Under the pieces are notes generated by a model. That model had not been told where the DNA came from and did not search any database. It worked only from the letters and a program-made list of their open reading frames with translations. From Bacteroidales bacterium (GTDB lineage Bacteria > Bacteroidota > Bacteroidia > Bacteroidales > FEN-979): a stretch of 64,000 nucleotides of DNA. The stretch is taken from assembly GCA_030681475.1 (NCBI GenBank), contig JAUXWT010000055.1, forward strand, positions 68,914-132,913, given 5' to 3'. The position numbers were made by a program, and so were the translations under genes. Of this stretch, positions 1 through 10,330 are shown one piece after another. The first letter of the stretch is position 1. The number at the start of each line of letters is the position of its first letter.

Positions 1-309
1 ACATAGCTTGAGATAAGTCAATAACTGTGCTTCGTGGATTGGCAATAAAAACTCAACGGCCTTTATTTCCAGAATAATACAATCTTCAATAAGCATATCA
101 AGCCTTAGATCACTTTCGAGATACAAACCCCTGAAAACGATTGGAACCCTTTGCTGTGTGATTATTCCCATGCCCTTATGCAGAAGAAGATGTCGCATAC
201 ACTTTTCATATACACTTTCAAGCAATCCTGGACCTAAATCCTTATGAACTTCAATCGCAGCCCCGATAATAGTATGAGTCAGCTCATTTAAATACCTCTG
301 TGTTAACAT
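1..309 (-). CDS. GxxExxY family protein (C-terminus truncated by window edge)
   Basis: Reverse-strand translation from ATG at 309: MLTQRYLNELTHTIIGAAIEVHKDLGPGLLESVYEKCMRHLL...; 'GAAIEVHKDLGPGLLESVYEKC' is the GxxExxY family signature. Runs off the left edge, so absent from the ORF track. Confidence 0.85.
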   Translation of the reverse strand, partial: MLTQRYLNELTHTIIGAAIEVHKDLGPGLLESVYEKCMRHLLLHKGMGIITQQRVPIVFRGLYLESDLRLDMLIEDCIILEIKAVEFLLPIHEAQLLTYLKLC

Positions 310-497
310 AATGCAGAATATCTATCCTATTGTGCCTTTCTATTGTGCCCTACTGTGCCTATTGTGTTTTAAAACACCCCTTCCAAATGCCGAAAGTTAT
401 CAACTTGTTAATCGCCAATTCCACAAAAAGTAATACGTTTGTTGATAAGTTTTTGACAATTTACTGTCCTGGCCGAGTTCAGGCATATCAACATCAT

Positions 498-3092
498 ATG
501 AGAATAGGGCTATTCCCCGGAATTTTAATATTGTTGTTCTTTACGGGCTGCAACGATGACCATTTCATCACCAACCAGGCTTACCGGAACAGGGTGGAAA
601 CGCAGTTTAAAAAACAGAAAGAATTGTCAAAAGGCCGGTCTCAACAACTCTTTAGTGTTTTCAACCAGGATCTGACCACACCGGAAACTGAAGCGTTAAA
701 ATTCCTGTTCGCCTACTCCTCATTGAGCGATCTGGCTGATTATACAGGCGAATTCTACCTCAGGAACATCCGGTCATCCTTTGCTGCCAGAGATACTTTC
801 GCCTGGGGAAAAACCATCCCCGAAAATCTCTTTCGGCATTTTGTCCTCCCCATCCGTGTGAACAACGAAAACCTCGATTCATCACGTTGGGTATTTTTCA
901 CAGAACTTAAAGACCGGATAAAAGGTCTTTCGATGAAAGATGCTGTCTTGGAAATTAACCACTGGTGCCATGAGAAGGTAAGCTACCGCGCCTCAGACAG
1001 CAGAACCTCCTCACCCCTGGCCTCAGTCAAAACTGCCTTTGGCAGGTGCGGTGAGGAATCCACTTTTACAGTGGCGGCGCTTCGATCAGTCGGGATACCA
1101 GCCCGTCAGTGCTATACACCCAGATGGGCCCACAGCGATGATAACCACGCATGGGTTGAAGTGTGGGTGGACGGAAAATGGCATTTCATCGGAGCCTGCG
1201 AACCTGATGTTGATCTCGACATGGGTTGGTTTGCAGGTCCGGTTAAACGTGCGATGCTCGTAAATACGACAGTTTTCGGAGATTATGATGGCCCGGAGGA
1301 TGTTTTACAGAAAGATCCGCTTTTTACCAAGATCAATATCCTTAAAAACTATGCACCTGTAAAAAAGGTTGTCACCAGGGTAACTGATACCCTTAGCCGT
1401 ACAGCAGATAGCGCAGTTGTTGAATTTCAACTTTACAATTATGCTGAATTCTATCCGCTATTCAGAACTGTGACCGGAAAAGATGGTTTCTGCTCCTTTA
1501 AAACCGGATATGGCGATCTGTTGGTTTGGGCTGCAAAGGATGGAAGATATGGATTTCAGAAATTTGATGGACGGACGGCCGATACGGTGATCATAAAACT
1601 TGACCGCGAACCGGGACAAACCTATGACATTGATTTTGACATGGTTCCGCCTGCCGAACCTGAAGCGACAACTATCCTGGAGGCAAAAGCAAACAAGGAA
1701 CACAGTGAACGTCTTTCGTTTGAAGATGGACTTAGGATGAGTTATGAGGCTACCTTCATAGATTCCTTAAAAAGCCGGCGGTTTGCACGATTGGTCAAGC
1801 TTGATCCTGATACACTCTGGCGCTTCTTTCGACAAAGCAGGGGAAACTGGCGATTTTTAACCTCCTTCATCACGCAATGTCCGCCTGACAAAAAACAACT
1901 TATCTTCCCCTTGTTCGAAAATATCTCGGAAAAAGACCTTCGTGATATTGATACCGCTGTTTTAATCGATAATGTAAACAACTCAAGCAATTACGATTCA
2001 AGAATTTCCAGCATTGCGAACTACTACAGGTACATTTTGTCCCCCAGGATTGATCTTGAGTTTTTAAAGCCATATAGAAAAAAATTCCAGGAAGCGTTTG
2101 ATTCAGATTTTATCAATAAATCCAGACAAGACCCGATGCAAATTGCCGAATGGATTCGAAACAATATTGTTCTTAATAAAACCGGAAACTATAGTCGTGC
2201 CCCACTGACTCCTGTCGGGGCCTTTGAGCTCAAAGTCGCCGACGGCCATTCAGCCAACATATGCTTTGTTGCAATCTGCCGCAGCTTTGGCATTCCAGCA
2301 AGGCTTGACCCGGCTACAAAGGTTCCTCAATACCTTGTACAAGAACTTTGGCATGATGTTTACCTGTACGAAAAGAAACAGAATTCCGGTAACAAAGTAA
2401 TGTTAGTGCTGCTGAATCCAGTCTCCAATGAAAAGAAACCTGAATATAGCATTCATTACACGCTGGAGGAGTACAGTGAGGGATTTTTCAGAACGCTTGA
2501 TTATGAAAACAGTCCGTTAGTCCGGGAGTATCCCTGTTCACTTGATATTCCTGCCGGCCCTTGCATGATGGTCACCGGAAACCGGCTCACCAATGGTACT
2601 GTACAGTCAAAACTCAAAGTCTTTGAGGTAAATTCCGCTACGGCATCAACGCAATCGATTGAACTTCGGAAGCATCAACTTTCTATGCCGGAATATGGCA
2701 CATTAGATCCTGCATTGTTCAACCGGAAAATCCCCGATGGGATGATCATTGCATGGGTAGATCCTGATAGGGAACCCACCAGGCACTTCGTTGCGGACCT
2801 GAGAAAGAAAAAGAGTGAATTCGGGCGGTGGAAAGGCAGCTTCATCATGATTTTCTCGTCTGAGGATCAGATGAATTCATTTGTAAAAAAGGAGGCTGCC
2901 GGACTTCCGGGAAACATCAGCCATGCAGTTCAATCCAATTTCCCCGTAAAACCTGGTGATATAACGATGAACACAGGTATTTTGAGGAACCTCCCCATCA
3001 TCCTTTTCATCAACAAAGATTGGGTGATCAATTATCGTTCGGAGGGATACCGGATCGGTATCGGTGATGAATTGCTTACCATAATAAAATGA
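498..3092 (+). CDS. Transglutaminase-like domain lipoprotein
   Basis: Likely start at 498 (MRIGLFPGILILLFFTGC lipobox) rather than 330. 'FGRCGEESTFTVAALRSVGIPARQCYTPRWAHSDDNHAWVEVWVDGKWHFIGACEPD' is a transglutaminase core with Cys/His/Asp; a second degenerate copy is near 'GHSANICFVAICRSFGIPARLDPATK'. Confidence 0.85.
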   Translation: MRIGLFPGILILLFFTGCNDDHFITNQAYRNRVETQFKKQKELSKGRSQQLFSVFNQDLTTPETEALKFLFAYSSLSDLADYTGEFYLRNIRSSFAARDTFAWGKTIPENLFRHFVLPIRVNNENLDSSRWVFFTELKDRIKGLSMKDAVLEINHWCHEKVSYRASDSRTSSPLASVKTAFGRCGEESTFTVAALRSVGIPARQCYTPRWAHSDDNHAWVEVWVDGKWHFIGACEPDVDLDMGWFAGPVKRAMLVNTTVFGDYDGPEDVLQKDPLFTKINILKNYAPVKKVVTRVTDTLSRTADSAVVEFQLYNYAEFYPLFRTVTGKDGFCSFKTGYGDLLVWAAKDGRYGFQKFDGRTADTVIIKLDREPGQTYDIDFDMVPPAEPEATTILEAKANKEHSERLSFEDGLRMSYEATFIDSLKSRRFARLVKLDPDTLWRFFRQSRGNWRFLTSFITQCPPDKKQLIFPLFENISEKDLRDIDTAVLIDNVNNSSNYDSRISSIANYYRYILSPRIDLEFLKPYRKKFQEAFDSDFINKSRQDPMQIAEWIRNNIVLNKTGNYSRAPLTPVGAFELKVADGHSANICFVAICRSFGIPARLDPATKVPQYLVQELWHDVYLYEKKQNSGNKVMLVLLNPVSNEKKPEYSIHYTLEEYSEGFFRTLDYENSPLVREYPCSLDIPAGPCMMVTGNRLTNGTVQSKLKVFEVNSATASTQSIELRKHQLSMPEYGTLDPALFNRKIPDGMIIAWVDPDREPTRHFVADLRKKKSEFGRWKGSFIMIFSSEDQMNSFVKKEAAGLPGNISHAVQSNFPVKPGDITMNTGILRNLPIILFINKDWVINYRSEGYRIGIGDELLTIIK

Positions 3093-5997
3093 CCTTCTTT
3101 ACCGTCACCTTATTTCCCGCGGATACCCTGATGTAGTAGATTCCCGTTGGCCGGCCAAAAAGCGAAAATTCATGTTTTCCCTCTGGCGCCAAGTCACGGT
3201 TTAACACTTTTTCTCCATTCGATGAATAAATTTCCACCTGCGCTTGTCCTTTAACCTTTTCATTGTAAAAATCAAGGATAAATCTTCCGGAAGTTGGATT
3301 TGGATAGATTTTAAAGATTGGGTTGTTTCCCTGTACAATTCGTTGTTCCGTGTTATCTGATACAACGGTTACTATTGAAGGAGGGAACATTCCGCAATAC
3401 AATCCGTCGGTGGTGATATACCCGGAAAGGTAACCGCCATAGTTGACGGTTGTCGCCGGCAGGAGCAATATGTTCTCCCCGGCAACCAGCGTAACGTTAC
3501 TGCCGTTTAGCATGACAACATTGCTGCCGCTACCCGAAATCGTAATCGTTTGCAGCGCATCATAACAACGGGTATCATCTATGGTAATATTTTGAAGCGA
3601 CGTGGTTTGAGGGACACTAATTACGACCATGTTGATCTCATTCGATGTTGCAGGGTTGCCTGATGCACAGGACAGAACTGAAGTCATTACACAGGTAACA
3701 ACATCGCCATCTGCTGGGATATAAACAAAAGTCGGGTCATCCGTACCCGCGACCAAGCCATTAACCTTCCATTGGTAAAATGGCACCCCCCCTCCGTTTA
3801 TAGCAACCGCCGTAAATGTGACTGCTGTTCCTGCAAACACCGGGTTTTCTGATGCTGAGATGGATATGCTGACTGGCGGTCCGGCTGATACGGTAATGGT
3901 ATTGTCTGTATAGTTTACCTGATTGAATAGCACACCTGTATAATTCCATATCCCACTTATTGGAGAAGCATCAGGCGTTGACCTCAGGTGGAGTTGAGTT
4001 GATCCGGCTCCGGTCAGTGCAAAAACGAGGTCTATCAGTTTGGCATTGGTCAGGTTCAGACCTGTTGATTCGTTAACCGTAAGTGTAACCAACAAAGTGG
4101 TTGCATTATAGGAAGGATTATAGCTTACATTCATCGAAGGATGAACAGATGTGTAAAAGGCGCCTGTTTGGGCCAGGTTCGCATGGTCATAACTGATATA
4201 AAATGACATGTTATGGATGTTAACCCCTGATACATGGATAGGTATATGAACTGTATCGCCAACACATCTTGATCTGTCCGGCTGGAGCGTAACGGTTGCC
4301 TGAGGATTAGTGCCTGACAGTACTGTTATTGTGGCTGTTCGCCTGTGTACCGGGGTACCATTCGGGCCGGCTGCCAGGAATGTGGCTGTATAGTTACCGG
4401 CAGGTACATTCCCCCATAATACCAATCTTACCGGCTTTGATCCGGGAAAAGCAGTTATCGTGTTTCCGGAAGGATAAGTTGCTGTGATGCTACCTGACGA
4501 AGGCGTCGGGGAGATCGTTGTGGTTAGCAATACCGTGTCGGTATATAGTATGACTTCAGGAACGGAGACAATGAAAGTAGCGCTGTCAAGATACCTGTAA
4601 AGCGAATGAGTTGTATGGTCAATCGCCATAGCAAAATCGGGAAAGTATGCCGTCATACTCTGGAATGTTCCCTGCCGGAAATCAGTCCAGCCGATCATGG
4701 AGACTTTTTTATTTGAAACAACGCCATTATAATCTCCCTGGTAACGGGGAGTGCCTCCTCCGCCACATGTGGAGCAGTCGATCTTCATTTTGACATTTGA
4801 AATACGCTGGTTGGTTGTGAAACTGACACCGCCATTGTCGGAATAGCTGGCATAGATATAAGCGCTGTCATTGGTCGGCGTATCCCTGGTATCCATCCAC
4901 ATCACGTACAACCTGCCGGTCTCCTTATCACACCAGACAGAAGGATGCCATTGGTGGTGATTTTGGGTATCAGGGTCATCATTCACCAATACTGCACCGC
5001 TCCAGGTTAACCCTCCGTTCGACGAATATCTGGAAAAGATATCGGGTTTGTTACCATTACCTGAAGGGGTGTTGGATGCATAGACGCAGTAAAGTGTTCC
5101 CCGCGAAGGTCCGTAGCTGTTGTCAGCCGCGATCATCGGATATGGCCGGGTTCTCATGTTTTGCACTGAATTCCGGCTGCTCACGTTCGTACCTACGTAA
5201 TTAGCCCATTGCACGGATGACCTTTGGGAGAAAGTAGCGCCACCATTGTTTGACCGGTAAAAGGTGTATGTGGCAGCAAAGGAACTCCCGCTGTTGGTAA
5301 CCACATAAACAGCTCCACCCTGCACATTGTCTTGCGGGCCCACACAGACCATCATTCCGGGTAAAGATTGGGTTGCAGGTGCAAAGGTTGATGTAAACGA
5401 TACACCATGATTTGTGCTGCGGGCAAAATTTCCCGCACTGCTGTTGGTCATTGTTGTGTAAACATAATTGGCATAAGGTCCGGAGGTTTGGTCGCATGCG
5501 ATCCAGTTTTTGTCAACACCCGCGATCGCGGTAACTGAAGAACCCCATGTGGCGCCGTTTGTCGTCGAAGTGATCACTTTGCAACCGACGATGGATGGTG
5601 ATCCGTACATGTTTTCATAGAACAGGTTTCCAAGGCTGTCGTAGGCAACCACCGGGTCGCCCCGCATGGTAGCGCCGAAACTTGGGTTATTTGTTGCCCA
5701 GTCCAACCCGTTTTCAGTGTGGTGGGTAGCATTTGTATTATATGAAGTGAACAACCATGTCGGCTGCAACGGGTTCATGGCGATGTTGCTTTCTGCAAAA
5801 TCGACACCCAGACTGAAATTATCCCAGTTCCCAACCGTAATGATGGAAGAGAGCGGAGCATCATTGACAGCCGACGACCTTTCCAGAAGATATTGCGGAA
5901 CCTGATCGAGGTTGGGGTTGTCTTTCGGATATTGTCCAAATACCAGATTTGTGGCAAGTAAAATTATTGCCATGAAAACAGATGTAAAAAATCTCAT
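3076..5997 (-). CDS. Secreted sialidase/BNR-repeat-like protein with cohesin-like domain and T9SS type A sorting domain
   Basis: Signal peptide; repeated 'SxNGGxTWS/F' BNR-like motifs; C-terminal 'IYPNPTSGRFILDF...GIYYIRVSAGNKVTVKKVILLW' T9SS tail; 'VHIPIHVSGVNIHNMSFYISYD...' cohesin-like. Confidence 0.8.
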   Translation of the reverse strand: MRFFTSVFMAIILLATNLVFGQYPKDNPNLDQVPQYLLERSSAVNDAPLSSIITVGNWDNFSLGVDFAESNIAMNPLQPTWLFTSYNTNATHHTENGLDWATNNPSFGATMRGDPVVAYDSLGNLFYENMYGSPSIVGCKVITSTTNGATWGSSVTAIAGVDKNWIACDQTSGPYANYVYTTMTNSSAGNFARSTNHGVSFTSTFAPATQSLPGMMVCVGPQDNVQGGAVYVVTNSGSSFAATYTFYRSNNGGATFSQRSSVQWANYVGTNVSSRNSVQNMRTRPYPMIAADNSYGPSRGTLYCVYASNTPSGNGNKPDIFSRYSSNGGLTWSGAVLVNDDPDTQNHHQWHPSVWCDKETGRLYVMWMDTRDTPTNDSAYIYASYSDNGGVSFTTNQRISNVKMKIDCSTCGGGGTPRYQGDYNGVVSNKKVSMIGWTDFRQGTFQSMTAYFPDFAMAIDHTTHSLYRYLDSATFIVSVPEVILYTDTVLLTTTISPTPSSGSITATYPSGNTITAFPGSKPVRLVLWGNVPAGNYTATFLAAGPNGTPVHRRTATITVLSGTNPQATVTLQPDRSRCVGDTVHIPIHVSGVNIHNMSFYISYDHANLAQTGAFYTSVHPSMNVSYNPSYNATTLLVTLTVNESTGLNLTNAKLIDLVFALTGAGSTQLHLRSTPDASPISGIWNYTGVLFNQVNYTDNTITVSAGPPVSISISASENPVFAGTAVTFTAVAINGGGVPFYQWKVNGLVAGTDDPTFVYIPADGDVVTCVMTSVLSCASGNPATSNEINMVVISVPQTTSLQNITIDDTRCYDALQTITISGSGSNVVMLNGSNVTLVAGENILLLPATTVNYGGYLSGYITTDGLYCGMFPPSIVTVVSDNTEQRIVQGNNPIFKIYPNPTSGRFILDFYNEKVKGQAQVEIYSSNGEKVLNRDLAPEGKHEFSLFGRPTGIYYIRVSAGNKVTVKKVILLW

Positions 5998-6085
5998 AGG
6001 AAGTTGTTTTGGGGTAACAGTTAATCAATGTAAGATAACGAGTCGGGTTGAATGAAAATAAGAGAAAGATCAGTGCAGGTGGAGA

Positions 6086-7552
6086 CTACCTCATCATTAT
6101 GCACCGGCGGGTGATTACCTGCTGGTCAGTGGTTAACCTGTACAGATATATACCTTCAGGTAAACCATAACCATCATCATCAAGGCCATCCCACGTGACA
6201 GTATGTTTTCCGGAATTTGTTTTTCCGGATTGTAATACTCGGACAAGCTGACCGTTGATATTCATTATTTCCAACTTGACCTCCGAACTTACAGGATTAT
6301 AATATTCGAATGTCGTGTGTGTTCTGAACGGGTTCGGATAATTGTTAGAAAGCATAGCCTTAATCGCAGTTTGGCCTGTACCGGTAACTGATGTATACAG
6401 ATCCTGATCAACGGCGATCATCAGGTAACGTGTATCAACATTGCTGATAAAATATAGTGAATCAAGATAAAAACCGATCAGCGGATTATCCACGGGCAAC
6501 GCAACATGGATGGTCAGGTTTACCGAATCACCGGGATTCAAAGTTTGCGGGAATGTGGTAAATGGCCATGGATCAACTACCCAATTGATCTGAGACGGAA
6601 CTGCAGATGCCGGTTGAACATCGTTCAGGACCAAAGGGATTGACGTATTGTTCTTAATAATGGCTGTCAGACCGTCCAGACACTGTACCGCGGTTGTAAA
6701 ATACAGGGTATCAACCGAAAGCGATACATCAGGCGTGATAAATGTCGTATCTCCAACCATGCAACCAATGCCACTGACAACCTCCTCCGAAGTGTTGTCG
6801 ATCACGAACGCCATTAATTCGCAATTTTCCATGTTGTAATTTGTGGTTGTATTGTCGAAGGTAAACTGCCGCGTATGAAAAGTCCCGGCGGGTGTATTAT
6901 CACTGAGTGGGTCGCCCCATTGTCCGGCAAAAGACTCCCTGAAAGTATGTTTGTGCGTATAGATCCCTGTAGCCCCTAACTGTTGAGATTGAAGGTTGTT
7001 CTCGGCAAGTGTGACCATCAGGTTATGCGATCCGCTGATGCCTGCCGTGTAATAAACATCAACGAGAACCGAAAGGATTTTGGTATCGCTGTTGTAGTTG
7101 GTAGCCATTCCCACGTTCAATGGCGATGGTTCGCTCATGATGGTGTTGCCATAGGCTACCCAATTCGTTCGTTCAGTAAGTCGCTCGCCTGGTACCCACA
7201 ACCGCCGGTGCACAAAGGCGCTCGGCATATAACGCGAAGTACCGCACCAGGGTGTCATATAGAGCGAATCGGCATAATGGCGCCTGAAATCGGGATCGCC
7301 GGCATAGGGCAATGTATAACTTGAGTTGAATGGATGATAGGCAACGACAAAGGCTCTTTCGGGATTCGCTGCAAGAATCTGGGCAAGAACAGCATGTCCG
7401 GACGGACAGTTGACACACTTAACGCCGGTAAACTCTTCGTAAATAACATTCTTGTTGAGGGGTTCCATCGGGACATAATGCTGTGAAAACATATTTAAGC
7501 TGAACGCAGCCATTAAAACAATGGCAAAGAAAATAGATGCTACTGGTTTCAT
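6086..7552 (-). CDS. Omp28-related/thioredoxin-like secreted protein with T9SS sorting domain
   Basis: 'NVIYEEFTGVKCVNCPSGHAVLAQI' Omp28-like CxxC thiol motif; C-terminal 'LSNNYPNPFRTHTTFEYYNP...GIYLYRLTTDQQVITRRCIMMR'. Confidence 0.85.
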   Translation of the reverse strand: MKPVASIFFAIVLMAAFSLNMFSQHYVPMEPLNKNVIYEEFTGVKCVNCPSGHAVLAQILAANPERAFVVAYHPFNSSYTLPYAGDPDFRRHYADSLYMTPWCGTSRYMPSAFVHRRLWVPGERLTERTNWVAYGNTIMSEPSPLNVGMATNYNSDTKILSVLVDVYYTAGISGSHNLMVTLAENNLQSQQLGATGIYTHKHTFRESFAGQWGDPLSDNTPAGTFHTRQFTFDNTTTNYNMENCELMAFVIDNTSEEVVSGIGCMVGDTTFITPDVSLSVDTLYFTTAVQCLDGLTAIIKNNTSIPLVLNDVQPASAVPSQINWVVDPWPFTTFPQTLNPGDSVNLTIHVALPVDNPLIGFYLDSLYFISNVDTRYLMIAVDQDLYTSVTGTGQTAIKAMLSNNYPNPFRTHTTFEYYNPVSSEVKLEIMNINGQLVRVLQSGKTNSGKHTVTWDGLDDDGYGLPEGIYLYRLTTDQQVITRRCIMMR

Positions 7553-7761
7553 GGTAATATGGGTTTTTGTGCAGGCAATAAAGATACAATTATTAACCTT
7601 AACTGCATTGTTCGGAGGAACCTTTTTAGAAAATAGGAAAATTTATTGTTCAAGTCATACAATGAAACAATGCATGCAATGAAAGCAATGCGGGCAATCC
7701 AAATAATGCAATTGAAGGGATTTTTGAGGACGGGAATGCGGGATAGTGCAAGTTTGCCTTA

Positions 7762-8220
7762 TTATTGGCTGTACACAAGCCTGATGGTCTTCATCATGAC
7801 ATTGTCTTTAGTTTTAAATATCAGCATGGCTGTATAAATTCCGGACCTGAGATTATCCCCGGTAACTTCAACGCAATGGTTCCCCTCCTGTTCTACATAA
7901 TCCTCTATTAGTCTGACGGATTCACCAAACATGTTCCGTATCCCCAGTAGGAATTTCCCTTTTTCAGGAAAATAACAGGTAATCACCGTCTGGCTTGTGA
8001 ACGGGTTAGGACTTGCTATCATATTCAGTTTATCAGCCGGGTTTGTATTGATGGTTTGGTCAGCAGCAACACCATCCGACAGGAGGGTTTGTGCGGCTAT
8101 TGTGTTATCAAAACTGTTGACATTATCAGCCATTACGGCTGGAAGTTGCATGGTTTGCGCATTGACCGTCCCGGCCGAAAGGGTAAACCACAGGATAATA
8201 ATCAATCTGTTTTTTTTCAT
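7762..8220 (-). CDS. Small secreted protein consisting mainly of a T9SS sorting-type C-terminal domain
   Basis: Start re-set to MKKNRLIIILWFTLSAGTVNA signal peptide; 'MIASPNPFTSQTVITCYFPE...SGIYTAMLIFKTKDNVMMKTIRLVYSQ'. Confidence 0.7.
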   Translation of the reverse strand: MKKNRLIIILWFTLSAGTVNAQTMQLPAVMADNVNSFDNTIAAQTLLSDGVAADQTINTNPADKLNMIASPNPFTSQTVITCYFPEKGKFLLGIRNMFGESVRLIEDYVEQEGNHCVEVTGDNLRSGIYTAMLIFKTKDNVMMKTIRLVYSQ

Positions 8221-8404
8221 GGGGTTCGAATTTTCGCAAAGATAGTCTGACAATCATTGCTTTACAATAGTCTTTACCCATTAAAAAGCATTGCGGATAT
8301 CCGGAAATAAATATGGGTTGTTAAAAGATAAGTTCCGGCCTGGCGTGATAATCCATTCACCCTATGGCGTGATTTTTTTACGCCTGTGATATAGAAAGTC
8401 AGCT

Positions 8405-10330
8405 TCAATAACCGGAATATACTTTCAGAGCCGAAGACCTGATAAAATCATTTATCTTTTTTTGTACATCAGACTTAAGCAAACCTGGTGTTACAATAGT
8501 CGAAGCGCCGGAGTGCCTTTGCATCGGGGACGATGGTTTTCGGCCGATCTTATCCACCACATGAATCAGTTTATCAACATCTTCTTCGCTGTTTTCAATG
8601 CCCAGGCTGACCCGAACAAGGCCAGGCAGGCTTATTTTGGGAAACAGAGTCACGATCATGCCCTGAAACCGTTCCAGCAGCGGACTGATATTGAGCATGT
8701 GCTTGATGATGATATGAGCGCAGTGGCAACCATATCGTACTCCGATTCCACCCTGAATTGACAGTTCTTTGGCAACACGATCTGACATCATTCCTTTGAG
8801 CGCAAAAACAATAACACCGATCTTCCGGGAAAAACCTGGCGAGTCCGGATCCGTTATCCCGTAAATAGTCAGGCCTGGTATTTGAGACAATCCGCGCAAA
8901 GCCCTTCGGGTCAAAGCCTGTTCTTCTTCCTGGATCAGGTCGAACCCGATCCGTTGTAAAAGAACAAGCGCCTTGCCCAATGCGGCAATGCCCGCTGAGT
9001 TTTCCTCGCCGAATGACTTGATGAGCTCTAATTCAGCGAAGCTGAAATTAAGAATCCCCTTCCTGGCCACCAGTACACCGGTACCGAAGGGCGCATAAAC
9101 CTTATGGGCGGAGAATGCGAGATAGTCAATCCCGCATTCCTGCATTCCCACACTGCGGTGAGCGACTAACTGAGCAGCATCAACGAGCAACTTTGCCCCA
9201 TATTGATGAACGATCCGGCTTATCTCTCCTAAATTGTTGCAGACGCCAAGAACGTTCGAAGCGCCGCTTACAGCCACAAGTTTTATTCGCCGCTTTCCGT
9301 TCCGGCCGTGCTGATTGTACGCGGACAAGACCTTTTCCAGTTCATCCGGCTCCAGGAAGCCTTCAGCATCCACATCCAGCCGTATCAAAGACATGTTGGG
9401 GATTATGCGCCAGGGTAATTCATTCGAAGAATGTTCGAGTAACGTATTAAGCACTACCGAGTCAATGTCAGGATTAGATTCGCGGGCTAAACTTTCGGCT
9501 GCCAGATTGATGGCTTCCGTGGTATTGGAAGTAAAGATCACATCATAGTCAGTCAGAGGTGCACCAAGCATTCCTTCGCAAATTGACCTGACTTCATGGA
9601 TGATCTCCTGCTGTACCTGCCCGGGCTGACGCCATGTCTGCCTGACGGTGTTCCAGATCGGCGAGAATGTCGGCGTGCTGGCGCTATTGTCGAGATTGAT
9701 AAATGGCCTCTCTCCTTCCACGGTCGGGACAAGAATGCCGCGACCGATGAGTGTCAGCCTGAGTTCATCCAGTAATTCTTGTCCGGAATATTTCTCCAGC
9801 TCGTCCCGGTATAAAATTTCACTGGCGGTCAACGTTTCGCCGGTCGGATTCCGGAAGATGTCATTTCCGTATTTCCTGATCAGGCCCAGCGCCCTGGCGA
9901 ACGCGATGACGTTAACGATGGCGGGCGTACCGGCCTCAAACTTGTCTGGTGCATCAGCCCAGATTACCCAGCCTTTTGATACTACTCTGGTTGTTCCTCC
10001 GCCGGTCTGGAACGGAGGCCCACCGGGTAATGTTTTTCGGTTGACAACGAAGGCCTTTACACCCAGCGACAGGCCAATGTCACTGCTTGCCATTAAGTGA
10101 TAACTTCTCTGGTCAAGTTGTGCCATGAGGACTGAGGCTCTTCGGGGTGTACAAAAGATGACGATGTATTTGCCTTTTTTCAGACCCAGGAATTCCAGAA
10201 TAATACTCCTGGCCTCCTCGAATAAATGCGTCGATACCATCGAGTTGAGCCCGCTGCCTCGGTGGACATTGGAGTAAGTTTCGAGAGCGGCATACACCCC
10301 AAATTCCAGGGAAGTAAAAGAATCAATCAT
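8405..10330 (-). CDS. Aminotransferase class V/cysteine desulfurase-like protein with degenerate N-terminal duplicate
   Basis: C-terminal half: 'FINLDNSASTPTF...LVDAAQLVAHRSVGMQECGIDYLAFSAHKVYAPFGTGVLVARKG' with PLP Lys and 'GIGVRYGCHCAH' Cys. N-terminal 'YSNVHRGSGLNSMVSTHLFEEAR' and 'GGGTTRVVSKGWVIWADAPDKFEAGTPAIVNVIAFARAL' are also class V segments. Start by ATGA coupling to the upstream gene. Confidence 0.75.
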   Translation of the reverse strand: MIDSFTSLEFGVYAALETYSNVHRGSGLNSMVSTHLFEEARSIILEFLGLKKGKYIVIFCTPRRASVLMAQLDQRSYHLMASSDIGLSLGVKAFVVNRKTLPGGPPFQTGGGTTRVVSKGWVIWADAPDKFEAGTPAIVNVIAFARALGLIRKYGNDIFRNPTGETLTASEILYRDELEKYSGQELLDELRLTLIGRGILVPTVEGERPFINLDNSASTPTFSPIWNTVRQTWRQPGQVQQEIIHEVRSICEGMLGAPLTDYDVIFTSNTTEAINLAAESLARESNPDIDSVVLNTLLEHSSNELPWRIIPNMSLIRLDVDAEGFLEPDELEKVLSAYNQHGRNGKRRIKLVAVSGASNVLGVCNNLGEISRIVHQYGAKLLVDAAQLVAHRSVGMQECGIDYLAFSAHKVYAPFGTGVLVARKGILNFSFAELELIKSFGEENSAGIAALGKALVLLQRIGFDLIQEEEQALTRRALRGLSQIPGLTIYGITDPDSPGFSRKIGVIVFALKGMMSDRVAKELSIQGGIGVRYGCHCAHIIIKHMLNISPLLERFQGMIVTLFPKISLPGLVRVSLGIENSEEDVDKLIHVVDKIGRKPSSPMQRHSGASTIVTPGLLKSDVQKKINDFIRSSALKVYSGY

